Source of the DNA: CAYRSS01 sp964426945
Lineage (GTDB): Bacteria; Planctomycetota; Phycisphaerae; UBA1845
Reading direction: 5' to 3'
NCBI GenBank assembly: GCA_964426945.1
Contig: CAYRSS010000090.1
Location: 1-10,057, forward strand
Length of the DNA: 10,057 nucleotides
Made by a program: the position numbers and the translations under genes. Every line of letters starts with the position of its first letter. Positions within the stretch are counted from its first letter, which is position 1. The notes under the pieces are model-generated. The model did no database searches and was not told where the DNA came from. It saw nothing but the letters and a program-made list of their open reading frames with translations. Below are positions 1-9,024 of this stretch, piece after piece.

Positions 1-267
<267 letters not shown>

Positions 268-278
268 TCGCCCCGGCG

Positions 279-300
279 GCGGCCGCGGCATCTGGGCCGC
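279..300 (+). other. Short GC hairpin between tuf and rpmG
   Basis: GCGGCC (279-284) can pair with GGCCGC (295-300) around a 10-nt loop. No T-run follows, so it is a weak candidate for an mRNA processing or stability element rather than a terminator. In sequence this GC-rich such pairings also occur by chance. Confidence 0.25.
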
Positions 301-322
301 TGTGCGTGAGGGATGAAGTTCC

Positions 323-490
323 ATGGCGAAGGCTATCAAGCGTGAGTATGTCTGGCTGCAGTGCACCGAGTGCGGCGATCTGAACTACCGCACCAGCGTG
401 AACGTCATGGGCGGCACGCCCAAGATGGAGCTGAAGAAGTTCTGCAAGCGGACACGCTCGCGCACCACGCACAAGATCAAGCGCAAGTAG
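323..490 (+). CDS. rpmG: 50S ribosomal protein L33 (bL33)
   Basis: A 55-residue basic protein of the large ribosomal subunit, close to the family's usual 49-56 residues. The start is the ATG at 323, preceded by the Shine-Dalgarno-like GAGGGA at 308-313; the stop is TAG at 488-490. The L33 signature is clear: WLQCTECGDLNYRT (residues 11-24) followed by ELKKFC (36-41) and a basic tail with RTTHKIKRK. Zinc-binding members carry two CxxC pairs. Here the first pair is present (C14, C17), but the second reads C-K-R-T, so C41 has no partner and T44 replaces the expected fourth cysteine. Zinc binding is therefore uncertain. The gene sits between tuf and tRNA-Trp, its usual place. Identification is firm; the metal state is inference. 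Confidence 0.95.
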   Translation: MAKAIKREYVWLQCTECGDLNYRTSVNVMGGTPKMELKKFCKRTRSRTTHKIKRK

Positions 491-513
491 CCTTCCGCGG
501 ATGTGCGGCGGCG

Positions 514-579
514 CGGTGCGCCGGCGCACCGGTGCCATCGGGCTATCGCCGGCCGGTCGCCGCCTGAGCGGGGGCCGGC
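514..579 (+). other. Two GC-rich hairpins between rpmG and tRNA-Trp
   Basis: The first hairpin is CGGTGCG (514-520) pairing with CGCACCG (525-531) over a CCGG loop. The second pairs GCCGGCC (548-554) with GGCCGGC (573-579) and has an inner CCGC/GCGG stem (560-563 with 568-571) capped by CTGA. No U-tract follows either, so they do not look like intrinsic terminators. Their place just 5' of a tRNA that appears co-transcribed with protein genes suggests a processing or insulating role. That role is inference. Confidence 0.35.
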
Positions 580-589
580 CGCGGCTCGG

Positions 590-662
590 AGGAGCATAGC
601 TCAATTGGTAGAGCACCGGTTTCCAAAACCGGCGGTTGGGGGTTCGAGTCCCTCTGCTCCTG
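590..662 (+). tRNA. trnW: tRNA-Trp (anticodon CCA)
   Basis: A complete 73-nt cloverleaf folds by eye. The acceptor stem pairs AGGAGCA (590-596) with TGCTCCT (655-661). The D-arm is GCTC/GAGC (599-602 with 611-614) with a loop containing GG. The anticodon stem pairs CCGGT (616-620) with ACCGG (628-632) around loop TTCCAAA, placing CCA at 623-625. The variable loop is 633-637. The T-arm is GGGGG/CCCTC with loop TTCGAGT (643-649). The discriminator base is G662, as expected for bacterial tRNA-Trp, and the A1-U72 pair also matches the E. coli tRNA. The 3' CCA is not encoded, so it must be added by tRNA nucleotidyltransferase. The tRNA lies between rpmG and secE, a common bacterial location, and is probably excised from the operon transcript. 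Confidence 0.98.
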
Positions 663-667
663 GTGAA

Positions 668-697
668 GCCGTGCTCTCCGCGACGGGGCAACACGGC
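668..697 (+). other. Hairpin immediately 3' of tRNA-Trp
   Basis: GCCGTG (668-673) pairs with CACGGC (692-697). Within it, CTCCG (676-680) pairs with CGGGG (684-688, one G-U) around a 3-nt loop. It begins 5 nt after the tRNA discriminator and has no T-run behind it, so it is more likely a tRNA-processing or leader structure than a terminator. Function is not demonstrated. Confidence 0.35.
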
Positions 698-732
698 ATG
701 AATGGCGCGCGGTGACGGATCGGCCGCCGCCG

Positions 733-737
733 AAGGA
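733..737 (+). promoter_or_regulatory. Ribosome binding site that decides the secE start
   Basis: AAGGA lies 7 nt before the ATG at 745. The in-frame GTG at 712, which would add 11 residues, has no comparable purine-rich sequence in front of it, so the ATG at 745 is preferred. Confidence 0.75.
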
Positions 738-744
738 CGAACAT

Positions 745-1266
745 ATGGCCGGCAGCGTGGACACTATGGAAGACAAGGCTTCGGTCGGGCACGAGGGCGG
801 CGAGGGCTCCTACGGCGGCGGACCGCGTCCGGCCGGGGGTTCGCTCCTCCCGACTGCGTACAAGCCCGAGCAGGGCAAGTACACGCGGCTGGGCACGATG
901 CTTGGCCTTGGCGCGCTGATCGTCTGGGGTGGTTTCTTCGTCCGCGAGCGGCTGCTGCCGCTGGCAGTCGAAGGGAGCCCGTGGTACCCCGTCATCACGG
1001 CGGGCATCCCGCTGCTGGTGGTGGCTCTGCTTCTGGCCGGCGCCTGGTGGCTGGTCTATTCGCACCGCAAGGCGGGCGACTTCATGATCGCCACCGAGGG
1101 CGAGATGAAGAAGGTCAACTGGTCGACCCGTCGCGAGGTGATCGGCTCAACCCGGGTGGTGATCCTGTTCACCCTGATCATGGCCGGTGTGCTGTTCCTG
1201 GCCGACTTGGCCTTTCAGCGGTTCTTCATGGCGATCGGCGTCCTCAAGGATGTGAGTGGTTCATGA
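745..1266 (+). CDS. secE: Preprotein translocase subunit SecE, three-helix form
   Basis: A 173-residue membrane protein. The C-terminal part is a typical SecE domain: an amphipathic surface helix (about residues 112-133) containing the signature EMKKVNWSTRREVIGST, then a transmembrane helix (about 137-160). SecE clamps the two halves of SecY in the Sec translocon of the inner membrane. Two further hydrophobic segments precede this domain, at about residues 49-66 and 80-105, so three membrane spans are predicted, as in E. coli SecE; many bacterial SecE proteins have one. The first 45 residues are Gly/Glu/Pro-rich and probably disordered. The ATG at 745 is chosen for its AAGGA. The 3' end overlaps the nusG start by ATGA, implying translational coupling. 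Identification rests on the helix signature plus the secE-nusG order. Confidence 0.92.
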   Translation: MAGSVDTMEDKASVGHEGGEGSYGGGPRPAGGSLLPTAYKPEQGKYTRLGTMLGLGALIVWGGFFVRERLLPLAVEGSPWYPVITAGIPLLVVALLLAGAWWLVYSHRKAGDFMIATEGEMKKVNWSTRREVIGSTRVVILFTLIMAGVLFLADLAFQRFFMAIGVLKDVSGS

Positions 1267-1865
1267 CCGAGAACGCCCCGGCATCTACAGCCGGCGACGC
1301 TTCGACGGGCCGGCCGGCGATGAAGTGGTACGTGTTGCGTGTTGCCTCCAACAAGGAGGAACAGGTCCGCGAAACCCTCGCGCGCAAGGTGAAGATCGAG
1401 GCGCTCGAGGACCGCATCGGGCGGATCCTTGTGCCGACCGTGCCCGAGAAGCGGATCAAGAACGGTCAGCCCAAGGTGTATGAGCGAAAGCTCTACCCCG
1501 GCTACGTCTTCGTCGAGATGCTCTGCGAGTCGGACGGCGCCGTGAACGAAGGCGTCTGGTTCCTCGTGAAGGAGACGACCGGCGTCGGTGATTTCATCGG
1601 TTCAGACGGCAAGCCCACGCCCATGCTCGATCGCGAGGTGGAGTTGATGCTGGCCGCGATGGACCGCAGCGAGGATCAGCCCACGCTGTCGGGCCTGCCG
1701 AAGATCGGCGAGCAGGTCAAGATCACGGAGGGCGCTTTCGAGAGCTACGAGGGCGAAGTCGAATCGGTCGACGAGCGCCGCGGCATGGTTTCGGTCATTG
1801 TGTCGATCTTCGGTCGCTCGACGCCGATCGAGGTTGCCTACTGGCAGTTGGAAAAGGTCGAATAA
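1263..1865 (+). CDS. nusG: Transcription termination/antitermination protein NusG
   Basis: A 200-residue NusG. The NGN domain begins at MKWYVLRVASNKEEQVRE (residues 20-37) and includes the conserved LYPGYVFVEM (78-87), which binds the RNA polymerase clamp and beta' coiled coil. The KOW domain (about 146-200) reads KIGEQVKITEGAFESYEGEV, then IFGRSTPIEVAYWQLEKVE; it is the part that contacts Rho or ribosomal protein S10 in other bacteria. The start at 1263 overlaps the secE stop as ATGA, and AAGGA lies at 1246-1250. It leaves a roughly 19-residue Ala/Thr-rich tail before the NGN domain. A shorter start at the ATG at 1320 is possible but has no obvious ribosome binding site. The frame is open further upstream through secE, but that is not coding. 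NusG acts in the cytosol on the elongation complex encoded downstream. Confidence 0.96.
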   Translation: MTENAPASTAGDASTGRPAMKWYVLRVASNKEEQVRETLARKVKIEALEDRIGRILVPTVPEKRIKNGQPKVYERKLYPGYVFVEMLCESDGAVNEGVWFLVKETTGVGDFIGSDGKPTPMLDREVELMLAAMDRSEDQPTLSGLPKIGEQVKITEGAFESYEGEVESVDERRGMVSVIVSIFGRSTPIEVAYWQLEKVE

Positions 1866-1912
1866 CCGCGGCCCCCGCGTCCGGCGGGCTTGGCGCGCTA
1901 CACAGGTGACTT

Positions 1913-2341
1913 GTGGCAAAGAAGGAAATCACCGCTCAGATCAAGCTCCAGGCTCCCGGCGGCTCGGCGACGCCCGCCCCGCCCATCGGTCCGGCGCTTG
2001 GTCAGCACGGCGTGAACATCGGTCAGTTCGTTCAGCAGTTCAACGCGGCCACGGCCCCGCTTAAGGGGATGGTGGTCGGCGTGGTGATCACGGTCTACGC
2101 CGACCGTACGTTCACGTTCGTGGTCAAGAGCCCGCCGGCGGCCGTCCTGCTGAAGGACGCAGCGAAGGTCGAGAAGGGCAGCGGCGTGCCCAACAAGACC
2201 AAGGTGGGCACGGTGACCCGGGCCCAGGTCCGGTCGATCGCCGAGCGCAAGCTGGCCGACCTGAACTGCTACGACGTTGCGGCCGGCGAGCGGATCGTCG
2301 CCGGCACCGCCCGTTCGATGGGCATCGATATCGTCGACTAA
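1913..2341 (+). CDS. rplK: 50S ribosomal protein L11 (uL11)
   Basis: A 142-residue protein matching L11 in length and sequence. The N-terminal domain has the proline-rich PAPPIGPALGQHGVNIGQFV (residues 21-40), which in known ribosomes forms the hinge by the factor-binding centre and the thiopeptide site. The C-terminal 23S rRNA-binding domain includes GSGVPNKTKVG and ends AGTARSMGIDIVD. The start is GTG at 1913, giving (M)AKKEITAQIK; AGGTGA at 1904-1909 is the ribosome binding site. The stop is TAA at 2339-2341. It follows nusG by 47 nt and precedes rplA by 39 nt, the standard L11-L1 pair. In E. coli this pair is repressed by L1 binding the leader; a matching operator cannot be recognised with confidence here. 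Confidence 0.97.
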   Translation: MAKKEITAQIKLQAPGGSATPAPPIGPALGQHGVNIGQFVQQFNAATAPLKGMVVGVVITVYADRTFTFVVKSPPAAVLLKDAAKVEKGSGVPNKTKVGTVTRAQVRSIAERKLADLNCYDVAAGERIVAGTARSMGIDIVD

Positions 2342-2380
2342 ACACCATCGGCCGCCGCAGGCTGGCCGGGAGTTGTTCGC

Positions 2381-3106
2381 ATGGCTCACCGCAGTGTGTT
2401 GTATCGCAAGCAGGCCGACGTTCGCGGCGACGAATCCACCGCCGTACCCCTCGAGCAGGCTGTGGCGAAGATCAAGCAGATGGCCGCGCTGAAGGCCGAC
2501 CGTTCCTACAAGAACGGCCGCAAGCGCAAGGGCGTCGACCAGACCGTCGAACTGGCGGTCCACCTGGGCATTGACGCGAAGCAGGCCGACCAGTTGCTCC
2601 GCGGTTCGCTCACCCTACCCAAGGGACTGGGCAAGACGCGTCGGGTCATCGCGTTCTGCGATGGTGACCTGGCCGTTCAGGCCAAGGCTGCGGGCGCTTC
2701 GGAGGCCGGCGGGGATGACCTGGTCGCCAAGGTCAACGGCGGCTGGCTCGACTTCGACGTCGCGGTCGCTCATCCGTCGATGATGGGCAAGGTCGGCAAG
2801 CTCGGCCGCGTTCTCGGTCCGCAGGGCAAAATGCCCGCGCCGAAGGCGGGCACGGTCACGCCGGACATCGTGCAGGCGGTGAAAGACTTCGCGGGCGGCC
2901 GTCGCGAGTTTCGCAACGACGACGGCGGCAATGTTCACCTTCCTGTCGGTCGCACCAGCTTTGCTGAGGCCGACCTGGTCGAGAACATCCGCGCGGTGAT
3001 GGATCACCTGCACCGGATCAAGCCCTCGGCTGCGAAGGGGCAGTACGTCAAGAAAGTGGTCGTGTCGGCGACGCGCACGCCGGGCGTCGTCGTGGCCGCA
3101 AGCTAA
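2381..3106 (+). CDS. rplA: 50S ribosomal protein L1 (uL1)
   Basis: A 241-residue L1, the protein of the mobile L1 stalk that helps release deacylated tRNA from the E site; in many bacteria it also represses its own operon. Conserved blocks run in order: LPKGLGKTRRVIAFCDG (residues 79-95), HPSMMGKVGKLGRVLGPQGK (131-150), MPAPKAGTVTPDI (151-163), and the RNA-binding stretch with FRNDDGGNVHLPVGRTSF (177-194). The ATG at 2381 has GGGAG at 2368-2372 with 8-nt spacing. The protein is slightly longer than E. coli L1 (234). The extra length seems to lie near residues 41-51, a basic stretch SYKNGRKRKG before the domain I sequence DQTVELAVHLG. Otherwise it is ordinary. Confidence 0.97.
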   Translation: MAHRSVLYRKQADVRGDESTAVPLEQAVAKIKQMAALKADRSYKNGRKRKGVDQTVELAVHLGIDAKQADQLLRGSLTLPKGLGKTRRVIAFCDGDLAVQAKAAGASEAGGDDLVAKVNGGWLDFDVAVAHPSMMGKVGKLGRVLGPQGKMPAPKAGTVTPDIVQAVKDFAGGRREFRNDDGGNVHLPVGRTSFAEADLVENIRAVMDHLHRIKPSAAKGQYVKKVVVSATRTPGVVVAAS

Positions 3107-3120
3107 CTGAGTCAACATCC

Positions 3121-3157
3121 CGCCGCGGAACGGCCCTGTGAGGCCGACGCCGCGGCG
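3121..3157 (+). promoter_or_regulatory. rplJ leader hairpin, candidate L10 autoregulatory site
   Basis: CGCCGCGG (3121-3128) pairs perfectly with CCGCGGCG (3150-3157). After an asymmetric internal loop (AA facing ACG), CGGCC (3131-3135) pairs with GGCCG (3142-3146) around the 6-nt loop CTGTGA. The structure fills most of the 68-nt rplA-rplJ gap and ends 17 nt before the rplJ ATG. There is no U-tract. In E. coli and other bacteria an L10/L7-L12 complex binds a structured rplJ leader to repress translation. The position fits that role, but I could not match the internal loop to the known kink-turn-like L10 motif. Confidence 0.5.
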
Positions 3158-3174
3158 ATTCGAGTGAGTGTGGC

Positions 3175-3711
3175 ATGAGCAAGTTTGTCAAAGACCTGCT
3201 GACGGATGACCTCAAGACCCGTTACAACGGGATCGAGGGGGCCTGCGTCGTTGAACTGGCCGGGCTCGACGTGCACGCGACGGAGGCGATCCGCCGCAAG
3301 CTTCGCACCAAGGATGCGCAGCTTCGCATCGTCAAGAACAGCCTCGCCCGCCGTGCGTTTGCGGGCACGGGGCTCGAGGTGCTCGGCGCCGAGCTCTCCG
3401 GCCCCTGCGCCCTGGTGACTTCGCCGACGACGCCGTCGGTTGAACTCGCCAAGACGCTGGTCGAGCTGGCCCGCGAGTTCAACAAGCTCAAGCTCAAGCA
3501 GGCGCTGCCGGACGGTGAGACGTCGGTGGTGACTGTCGACGAGTTGTCGAAGATGCGCAGCAAGGGCGAGCTGCTGGGCGAGGTGATCATGCTCGCGACC
3601 TCGCCCGGTCGCCGGCTGGCGGGCTGCCTTGCCGGGCCGCAGGCCAAGATCGCCGGCTGTCTCAAGGCAATGGCGGACAAGGGCGACGACGCCCCCGCCG
3701 AAGCGGCCTGA
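3175..3711 (+). CDS. rplJ: 50S ribosomal protein L10 (uL10)
   Basis: A 178-residue L10, the base of the ribosomal stalk. It anchors the stalk to 23S rRNA and carries L7/L12 dimers on its C-terminal helix. The N-terminal rRNA-binding domain is recognisable from DDLKTRYNGIEGACVVEL through QLRIVKNSLARRAFAGTG (about residues 50-67) to LSGPCALVTS. The C-terminal helix region runs roughly from residue 125 to a short Ala/Asp tail. The ATG at 3175 (MSKFVKDLL) follows a weak purine-rich GAGTGAGTG rather than a strong Shine-Dalgarno, consistent with controlled initiation behind the structured leader. The stop is TGA at 3709-3711, which lies in the loop of a small CGGCC/GGCCG hairpin (3704-3718). rplL follows after 148 nt. 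Confidence 0.95.
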   Translation: MSKFVKDLLTDDLKTRYNGIEGACVVELAGLDVHATEAIRRKLRTKDAQLRIVKNSLARRAFAGTGLEVLGAELSGPCALVTSPTTPSVELAKTLVELAREFNKLKLKQALPDGETSVVTVDELSKMRSKGELLGEVIMLATSPGRRLAGCLAGPQAKIAGCLKAMADKGDDAPAEAA

Positions 3712-3774
3712 TCGGCCGTCGCCGGGTTCGAGTTGGTTTCACTGGTTTTCAAGGTTGTCGCGAGTCCTGACTGG

Positions 3775-3817
3775 TCCGGCCGGCCGGCCGGATGAAATGA
3801 CCGGGATGGGTCCGGTC
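3775..3817 (+). promoter_or_regulatory. rplJ-rplL intergenic palindrome and hairpin
   Basis: The 148-nt gap 3712-3859 has no gene. It contains a perfect 18-nt palindrome at 3775-3792, TCCGGCCGGCCGGCCGGA, essentially a GGCC tandem. Seven nt further on, GACCGG (3799-3804) pairs with CCGGTC (3812-3817) around a 7-nt loop. A less GC-rich, T-rich patch lies upstream at about 3734-3756, but I see no convincing -35/-10 pair in it. The gap may help raise L7/L12 output above L10, by processing, attenuation or an internal promoter; this is inference from the known 4-6:1 ratio of the two proteins. Confidence 0.35.
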
Positions 3818-3859
3818 GCCTATCGGGCGCGGCGTTTTCTGATGGGAGCGTGACGGAAC

Positions 3860-4270
3860 ATGGCGGAAGCACCTGCCAAGGAATTCAGTGCTGAGATCAC
3901 CAAGCTTGCCGAGCAGCTCGTCGGGCTGACGGTGAAGCAGGCTCAGCAGCTTGTCGACTGCATGAAGGAAGTTCACGGGATCGAGCCGGCGGGCGGTGGC
4001 GCGGTGATGATGGCCGCGGCGCCTGGCGCCGGCGGCGGCGCTGCCGCCGCGGAAGAGAAGACGTCGTTCGACGTCGAGCTCACCGCGTTCGGCGACAACA
4101 AGATCGGCATCATCAAGGTCGTCCGCGCGATCACGGGCTTGGGCCTCAAGGAGGCGAAGGACCTGGTCGAGGCTGCTCCCAAGCCGCTCAAGACCGGCGT
4201 GGACAAGGCCGAGGCCGAGAAGATCAAGAAGGAAATCACCGACGCCGGCGGCCAGGCCACGATCAAGTAG
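3860..4270 (+). CDS. rplL: 50S ribosomal protein L7/L12 (bL12)
   Basis: A 136-residue stalk protein, present as several dimers per ribosome, that recruits and activates the translational GTPases (EF-Tu, EF-G, IF2). Three parts are visible. The N-terminal dimerisation and L10-binding domain is at about residues 8-42. A flexible Ala/Gly hinge follows at about 43-65. The globular C-terminal domain (68-136) carries the conserved KIGIIKVVRAITGLGLKEAK (81-100) and DLVEAAPKPLK. It is slightly longer than E. coli L7/L12 (121), partly in the hinge. The ATG at 3860 has GGGAG at 3844-3848 with a longish 11-nt spacing. The stop is TAG at 4268-4270. A 313-nt structured gap separates it from rpoB. Confidence 0.96.
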   Translation: MAEAPAKEFSAEITKLAEQLVGLTVKQAQQLVDCMKEVHGIEPAGGGAVMMAAAPGAGGGAAAAEEKTSFDVELTAFGDNKIGIIKVVRAITGLGLKEAKDLVEAAPKPLKTGVDKAEAEKIKKEITDAGGQATIK

Positions 4271-4583
4271 GCCCCCGACGTCTGTCGTCTGACTTTCGAC
4301 CCGTCGGCGTCGCCTCGCGGCGCCGGCGGGTGTTCGTCGTCTGCGGCGGCCGCGAGTCGGGCCGCGGCGGCGTCCCCAGAATTGCCAGATCCGCCTGGCC
4401 GGCGGGAACCATCGGGTCGACGGGACACCCGGTGCCACGGATGCCGGCTGATCGGATTCACGTCCCACGAAGTGCAACTTCCGCCGCGGTCGGCGGCCGG
4501 GCCCCAGGGGTGGGGCGGGTCGCGCGGCCGGTGCGCCTGCGCATCGCGTCCCCCAGCGGATGCGATGGTCGAGGTTCTACCGC
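4271..4583 (+). promoter_or_regulatory. Long structured rplL-rpoB intergenic region, no gene
   Basis: No credible coding sequence is seen here. Just after the rplL stop, CCGACG (4275-4280) pairs with CGTCGG (4302-4307), with an inner GTCG/CGAC stem (4284-4287 with 4297-4300). GCGGCC (4346-4351) pairs with GGCCGC (4360-4365). Closer to rpoB, CCGCCG (4481-4486) pairs with CGGCGG (4491-4496) over a CGGT loop, and GCCCC (4501-4505) pairs with GGGGC (4512-4516). None is followed by a U-run. In E. coli the same gap holds an attenuator and an RNase III processing site that set rpoBC expression relative to the ribosomal genes. A similar role is plausible here from position only. I could not pick out a promoter. 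Confidence 0.4.
4571..4574 (+). promoter_or_regulatory. Ribosome binding site that decides the rpoB start
   Basis: GAGG lies 9 nt before the ATG at 4584. The earlier in-frame ATG at 4560 has no purine-rich sequence at a suitable distance and would add eight residues (MRWSRFYR), so 4584 is the better start. Confidence 0.6.
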
Positions 4584-8372
<3,789 letters not shown>

Positions 8373-8390
8373 GAAAATGGCGGAGCCATG

Positions 8391-8410
8391 GCGCCGAAGG
8401 GCGCAGGGAG
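8391..8410 (+). promoter_or_regulatory. Small hairpin and strong ribosome binding site of the acetyltransferase-like gene
   Basis: GCGCC (8391-8395) pairs with GGCGC (8400-8404) over a GAAG loop. It directly abuts AGGGAG (8405-8410), one of the best Shine-Dalgarno matches in the window, 8 nt before the ATG at 8419. The site supports independent initiation of this gene and favours 8419 over the in-frame ATG at 8377. Confidence 0.6.
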
Positions 8411-8418
8411 AATCTCGC

Positions 8419-8913
8419 ATGATCGACAGCCACGTGGAATACGAAGTCGGGTCCAAGCCGACGCCCGAGGAACTGCTGCGGTTCTACGAGCGTCACAACC
8501 ATCGCACGACGCAGAGTCTGGAGAAGCTCCAGCGGATGATCGATCACACGTTCTGTTTCGTCACCGCCCGGCGTGACGGCGAGATCATCGGTCTCGCCCG
8601 CGGCGTGACCGACGGCGTGTGGGGGCGGCTGGTCGAGTGCAAGCTCGACCCGCTCTACCAGGGGCCGGCGTGCGTTACGCGGTCGTACGGCCGCATCGAG
8701 CACGACGCCTCGGGCATCGCCCAGGAGATGGCCACGCGGATCATCGACGCTCTGCGCGACTTCGGTTGCGAGCACGTCGACGCCCTGGCCTACGGCACCG
8801 AGGTCGATTTCTGCGAAGAACTCGGCTTCAAGCGGGTGAAGGGCAGCGTTGCGCTGGAGCTCGACCTCGCCAATCAGCCCGCGATGGCGGCGGCAGGCGG
8901 CGCGATGCGCTGA
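8419..8913 (+). CDS. GNAT-type N-acetyltransferase-like protein located between rpoB and rpoC
   Basis: A 164-residue soluble protein resembling the GCN5-related N-acetyltransferase fold. An N-terminal helical part (LLRFYERHNH, residues 19-28) is followed by strands FCFVTARRDGEIIGLARGVTDG (45-66) and LVECKLDPLYQG (71-82). Next comes helix GIAQEMATRIIDALRDFG (99-116), strand HVDALAYGT (119-127), and the typical late motif VDFCEELGFKRV (129-140). GNAT enzymes move acetyl from acetyl-CoA to an amine. The pyrophosphate-binding motif (Q/R-x-x-G-x-G/A) is oddly split: Q81-G82 and S98-G99-I100-A101 would form it if residues 83-97 were absent. Substrate is unknown and activity uncertain. The ATG at 8419 has AGGGAG with 8-nt spacing; an ATG at 8377 would add 14 residues. 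It is co-oriented with rpoB (46-nt gap) and rpoC (112-nt gap), so probably in the same transcript. The fold call is fairly sure; the function is not. Confidence 0.8.
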   Translation: MIDSHVEYEVGSKPTPEELLRFYERHNHRTTQSLEKLQRMIDHTFCFVTARRDGEIIGLARGVTDGVWGRLVECKLDPLYQGPACVTRSYGRIEHDASGIAQEMATRIIDALRDFGCEHVDALAYGTEVDFCEELGFKRVKGSVALELDLANQPAMAAAGGAMR

Positions 8914-8970
8914 TCGCGCGGATCGGTCAGGCGGTACCGCGAGGCGACAAGGCGGTCGCTTCCGTGACAG

Positions 8971-8998
8971 CGGAGCCCTGCGGCTCCGGGTTTATTCG
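8971..8998 (+). terminator. Terminator-like hairpin / possible attenuator before rpoC
   Basis: CGGAGCC (8971-8977) pairs perfectly with GGCTCCG (8982-8988) around the 4-nt loop CTGC. It is followed by GGTTTATTC, a short T-rich stretch interrupted by A. Of the hairpins in the window this looks most like an intrinsic terminator, but the T-run is weak and it sits inside what should be an rpoBC transcript. Partial termination or an mRNA processing point is more plausible than a full stop. Confidence 0.4.
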
Positions 8999-9007
8999 GC
9001 AATCACC

Positions 9008-9024
9008 AGGGGGACGACCCGTCC
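9008..9024 (+). promoter_or_regulatory. rpoC ribosome binding site partly inside a small hairpin
   Basis: AGGGGGA (9008-9014) is the likely Shine-Dalgarno for the rpoC ATG at 9026. GGACG (9012-9016) can pair with CGTCC (9020-9024) over an ACC loop, tying up the end of the site or bringing it closer to the start codon. The stem is only 5 bp, so the effect may be small. Confidence 0.4.

Noticed and set aside
702..1262. Open frame running upstream of nusG through all of secE, which could extend NusG to 387 residues
   Set aside because: The upstream part is a shadow of secE, low-complexity Arg/Gly-rich, and secE itself has clear homology and its own ribosome binding site. NusG begins naturally at the ATGA overlap.
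3121..3157. rplJ leader hairpin as an intrinsic terminator or as a classical kink-turn
   Set aside because: There is no U-tract after the stem, and the AA/ACG internal loop does not give the tandem G-A pairs of a kink-turn. It is kept only as a candidate leader element.
3734..3800. Promoter for rplL in the T-rich patch of the rplJ-rplL gap
   Set aside because: TTGGTT-like words occur, but no -10-like hexamer lies at a proper spacing. It cannot be supported by eye.
8619..8760. Possible frameshift in the acetyltransferase: another frame reads P-G-A-G-V-R-Y near the motif
   Set aside because: The main frame continues into a well-formed GNAT helix (GIAQEMATRII) and late motif without a break, so a simple in-frame insertion explains the sequence better than paired frameshifts.
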